DNA of 20,150 bases, from the NCBI GenBank assembly GCA_036660495.1, contig JAVXAN010000015.1:1-20150 (forward strand), written 5' to 3'. Both the position numbers and the translations under genes were made by a program. This DNA comes from JAVXAN01 sp036660495 (GTDB taxonomy: Bacteria; Bacillota_I; Bacilli_A; RF39; UBA660). Below are positions 16,970-20,150 of the stretch, piece after piece; position 1 is the first letter of the stretch, and every line of letters starts with the position of its first letter. The notes under the pieces are model-generated. The model saw only the letters and a list, made by a program, of their open reading frames with translations, was not told where the DNA came from and searched no databases.

Positions 16970-18256
16970 ATGAAGTTTGCAATTTACACATTAGGATGCA
17001 AGGTAAACACTTATGAAAGTGAGTATGTTATAAAGCAATTAGAGTTAGCTGGATATGAGATGGTTGATTTTAACGACAAAGCTGATATTTATATAATTAA
17101 CACGTGTACGGTAACTAACACTAGTGATCAAAAAAGTCGTAAGATGATAAGACATGCTAAAAAACAAAATGATCAGGCAATTATAATTGCAATGGGCTGT
17201 CATACTCAATTAGTTGAAAATGATGAAAACATTTTGAAAATAGCAGATATTGTAATAGGAAACACTAATAAAAATAACCTTGTTTCATTAATTAATGAGT
17301 TTTATGAAAATCATCAGAAAATATTAAGAGTTGAAAATATAATGAACGCTGGTTTTGAGGACATGGAAATTGGTGATTTTAAAACTAGAACAAGAGCCTT
17401 AGTGAAAATAGAAGATGGTTGTGAAAACTACTGTACTTACTGTATTATTCCGTATGTTAGAGGTAAGGTAAGAAGTAAAAAGCCAGAGAGGGTTATTAAT
17501 GAAGTTAGTAACTTAGTTAAAAAAGGGTATCGAGAAATAGTGCTAACTGGAATTCATACCGGTCACTATGGCTCTGACCTTATAAATTATGATTTTAGTG
17601 ATTTATTAGTAGCACTTGAAGAAATAAAAGGTTTAGAGCGAATAAGAATTTCTTCGATTGAAATTACTGAGTTGAATGATAAATTCCTTGAAATTTTAAA
17701 AGTTTCTAAGAAGATTGTTAATCATATTCATATTCCTTTGCAATCAGGATGTGATAAGATTTTAAAATTAATGAATAGAAAGTATGATTCTGCTTATTTT
17801 TATGAAAAAATAAGTAAAATAAGAAAAATAAGACCGTTAATGGCAATTACAACGGATGTTATTGTAGGATTTCCAGGGGAAAGCCAAGAAGACTATGAAA
17901 TAACAAAGAGTTTTATTGAAAATATTGCTTTTGCTGGAGGGCATGTTTTCCCTTACTCAATTAGGAAGAATACAAAAGCAGCGATAATGGAAGGACAAGT
18001 TTTAAAAGAAATTAAACACCAAAGATCAAAAGATTTGATAATGGTTTTTAAAAAACTTGAACATAACTATTATAAAAAATATTTAGAAAAAGAAGTTATA
18101 GTAATACCAGAATCTTTTAATAATGGTGTTTTAACTGGTCATACCGAAAATTATTTAAAAGTAAGTTTTAACGGTTTAAAAACAGAAATAGGAAATAACG
18201 TTATTATTAAAACCATTAAATTAGAAAATAACGAGTTGTTTGGAATTAAAAAATAG
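16970..18256 (+). CDS. mtaB: tRNA t6A37 methylthiotransferase MtaB
   Basis: A 428-aa methylthiotransferase. The N-terminal UPF0004 domain has TLGCKVNTYESE (the MtaB version of the motif) with cluster ligands C10, C46 and C77. The radical SAM domain has CxxxCxxC at C151, C155 and C158. The C-terminal part (about 370-428) is the TRAM-like RNA-binding region. It converts t6A to ms2t6A at position 37 of ANN-decoding tRNAs using two iron-sulfur clusters. The KVNxYESE motif separates it from MiaB and RimO. RBS GGAGG (16961-16965) sits 4 nt before the ATG. recD2 follows after 7 nt, so they are probably one transcript. Confidence 0.96.
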   Translation: MKFAIYTLGCKVNTYESEYVIKQLELAGYEMVDFNDKADIYIINTCTVTNTSDQKSRKMIRHAKKQNDQAIIIAMGCHTQLVENDENILKIADIVIGNTNKNNLVSLINEFYENHQKILRVENIMNAGFEDMEIGDFKTRTRALVKIEDGCENYCTYCIIPYVRGKVRSKKPERVINEVSNLVKKGYREIVLTGIHTGHYGSDLINYDFSDLLVALEEIKGLERIRISSIEITELNDKFLEILKVSKKIVNHIHIPLQSGCDKILKLMNRKYDSAYFYEKISKIRKIRPLMAITTDVIVGFPGESQEDYEITKSFIENIAFAGGHVFPYSIRKNTKAAIMEGQVLKEIKHQRSKDLIMVFKKLEHNYYKKYLEKEVIVIPESFNNGVLTGHTENYLKVSFNGLKTEIGNNVIIKTIKLENNELFGIKK

Positions 18257-18263
18257 GAGAAAT

Positions 18264-20150
18264 ATGAAAAATTATGTAAAAGGCACCTTTAAAAGGCTTA
18301 TTTTTTCATCTAAAGATGGTTTTATTGTTGGCTTAATAAAAATAAAAGAAACAAATGATCAAGAATTGTTAGATTACATAGATAAACAGTTTACTTTTAC
18401 TGGATTATTTCATGAGTTAAATATTGATGAAGATTATGTTTTTTATGGTGAGGTAGTTGATAATGCAAAATACGGAATTCAGCTTAAGGTTTGTCAGTAT
18501 GAAAAAGTAAAACCAGAGGGGAAAGATGGCTTAATTGCTTTTTTATCAAGTGAGATATTTTTGGGAATTGGGGAAAAAACAGCTATATTAGTTGTTGAAA
18601 CATTAGGAGAAGACTGTTTGGAACAAATTGAAAAGTCTGCAAACAGCTTGTTATTAGTACCAAAGATGACTTCAAAAAAAGCATTACAAATAAGAAGTGC
18701 GCTTTTAAAATATAATGAAAGTTATAAAACAATTGCGAAACTTACTGATTTTGGTTTTAATATGAAAGATTCGTTAAAAATATATAACCATTATTATGAT
18801 GATTCAATAAGAGTAATTGAGAGTAATCCTTATGAATTGATTGATACGATTGATGGTTTTTCTTTTATAAAAATAGATTCATTAAGAAACAAGACTAATA
18901 TTGAGAAAACAGATGAAAGAAGAATGTTAGCACTTGTTATTCACACTATTAAAACAATGTGTTTTCAAAGTGGAAACACGTATTTATTAAAAGATGAAAT
19001 ATTACGGGCAATGGATAATTATCTAGATGAAAAAATAAATAATGAAAGTGCTGAATATTATTTAATAAAATTAAATAAATTAGGTAAAATAATTATTGAA
19101 GGAGATAAGTATGTTTTTTTTGATTATTATCATCAAGAAAAACTAATTAGTGATTTTGTTTATGAGTTAACAAATAAATCTGATTATAAGGTAGTAGATA
19201 TTGAATTAAAAATTGAAAAATTGGAACGTTTTTTTAACATTGAATATAATGAAGAACAAAAACGGGCAATAAAACAAGCTATAGTTAAAAACTTTTCAAT
19301 TATTACCGGAGGTCCAGGAACAGGTAAAACAACTATTATAAAAGGTATTGTTCAACTTTATAGTTTATTAACTGGATATAGTTATGAAAAGTTATGTGAG
19401 AGGATGGTTCTTTTAGCACCAACTGGAAGAGCTGCAAAAAGGATGAGTGAAGCTTGTCTTTTTAAAGCAAGTACCATCCATCGGTACTTAAAGTGGAACA
19501 AAGAAACAAATGAGTTTCAGTATAATGAAACAAACAAAGTAAATGTAGAGTTTTTAATAGTAGATGAAACTAGCATGATTGATACGGAACTTTTATCGGG
19601 ATTGTTTAGAGCTTTACCTTCTAACGTAAAAATAGTTTTTATTGGAGACTATAACCAGTTAGAAAGTGTTGGGCCAGGAAAAATTTTGAAAGATTTAATT
19701 GATTCACAAATGATAAATACAATATCATTAAAAGAAATATATCGTCAGGATGAAAATTCTTACATTGTTGATTTAGCGTATGAAGTTAATGAAGGAGAAT
19801 TATCAGAAGCTTTTTTAAATAAAAAAGATGATTATAATTTTATTAGATGTGAAGTTGATGAAGTTTTAAACGCTACTTGTAAAGTATTTAAAAAAGCGAT
19901 TGATAAAGGATATGATTTAAAAAACGTTCAGGTTTTAGCGCCGGTTTATAAAGGTCAAAACGGTATAGATAACCTTAATAAAAGTTTACAGTTAATCTTT
20001 AATCCCAAAGATAATGAAAAAAAAGAAATATATGATGGTGGTATTACCTACCGTGAAAATGATAAGATATTGCAACTAGAAAACATGCCGGATGATAACG
20101 TTTTTAATGGTGATATTGGATTTATTAAAAAAATTGATAAGGATGAAATA
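18264..20150 (+). CDS. recD2: RecD2-like SF1B DNA helicase, 3' end beyond window
   Basis: The first 629 codons of a RecD2 (RecD/TraA-type) helicase; the frame is still open at the last base. Residues 1-90 are the OB-like N-terminal domain (VKGTFKRLIFSSKDGFIVGLI). Tandem helix-hairpin-helix motifs follow at about 90-200 (FLGIGEKTA, LLVPKMTSKKA), which separate RecD2 from the RecD of RecBCD. Walker A is GGPGTGKTT (349-357). Walker B is VDETSMID with D434 and motif III GDYNQLESVGPG, then IYRQ (motif IV). RecD2 is a 5'-3' helicase acting in replication fork and mismatch repair in bacteria without RecBC. The family is about 740-800 aa, so about 120-170 residues are missing. RBS AGGAGA overlaps the mtaB stop. 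Confidence 0.94.
   Translation, partial: MKNYVKGTFKRLIFSSKDGFIVGLIKIKETNDQELLDYIDKQFTFTGLFHELNIDEDYVFYGEVVDNAKYGIQLKVCQYEKVKPEGKDGLIAFLSSEIFLGIGEKTAILVVETLGEDCLEQIEKSANSLLLVPKMTSKKALQIRSALLKYNESYKTIAKLTDFGFNMKDSLKIYNHYYDDSIRVIESNPYELIDTIDGFSFIKIDSLRNKTNIEKTDERRMLALVIHTIKTMCFQSGNTYLLKDEILRAMDNYLDEKINNESAEYYLIKLNKLGKIIIEGDKYVFFDYYHQEKLISDFVYELTNKSDYKVVDIELKIEKLERFFNIEYNEEQKRAIKQAIVKNFSIITGGPGTGKTTIIKGIVQLYSLLTGYSYEKLCERMVLLAPTGRAAKRMSEACLFKASTIHRYLKWNKETNEFQYNETNKVNVEFLIVDETSMIDTELLSGLFRALPSNVKIVFIGDYNQLESVGPGKILKDLIDSQMINTISLKEIYRQDENSYIVDLAYEVNEGELSEAFLNKKDDYNFIRCEVDEVLNATCKVFKKAIDKGYDLKNVQVLAPVYKGQNGIDNLNKSLQLIFNPKDNEKKEIYDGGITYRENDKILQLENMPDDNVFNGDIGFIKKIDKDEI

Overview
The window is about 20 kb of very AT-rich bacterial chromosome. 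It is most likely from a low-GC Bacillota, possibly an uncultured gut lineage near Mollicutes/RF39; the lineage is an inference. Trp is encoded by TGG and rsmE ends in TGA, so the standard bacterial code applies, not the Mycoplasma code. Apart from one gene, everything is on the + strand.

Layout. Positions 1-819 hold the 3' part of hemW. Two genes with their own promoters follow: a prepilin-like protein with BspA-type leucine-rich repeats (868-2403) and a small membrane protein (2461-2748) that ends at a terminator. The heat-shock operon hrcA-grpE-dnaK-pepF-dnaJ (2857-9207) follows, driven by a TTGACA-17-TATAAT promoter whose -35 lies inside a slightly degenerate CIRCE operator. A hairpin without a T tract separates dnaK from pepF, and a terminator overlaps the dnaJ stop codon.

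Next is a P-type cation ATPase gene (9316-11664) broken by one in-frame TAA at 11095-11097. Then come an unrecognised 157-aa gene and a methionine-type T-box leader (about 12235-12430, specifier ATG at 12293-12295). The T-box precedes dut and metG, which overlap by 8 nt. A bidirectional terminator (14501-14544) separates metG from a convergent gene on the - strand, which encodes a single-module ClpA/B-like AAA+ ATPase (14543-15538). A divergent promoter region then leads to rsmE, a small membrane protein gene, mtaB and the 5' part of recD2, which runs off the right edge.

How it fits together. The order hemW-hrcA-grpE-dnaK-dnaJ-(prmA)-rsmE-mtaB is a known Bacillota arrangement, seen in Bacillus subtilis. 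Here that backbone is interrupted by three blocks: pilin-LRR plus small membrane protein, pepF, and ATPase to AAA+. prmA is absent at its usual place. The themes are protein folding and turnover (HrcA control, DnaK/GrpE/DnaJ, PepF), translation quality (MetG, RsmE, MtaB), nucleotide and DNA maintenance (Dut, RecD2), and the cell surface (pilin-LRR). I see no CRISPR array, insertion sequence, rRNA, tRNA or phage module. I did not find a clearly new multi-gene system. The best leads are the ATPase nonsense codon, dUTPase under a Met T-box, the lone AAA+ module with a changed pore loop, and the pilin-LRR fusion.
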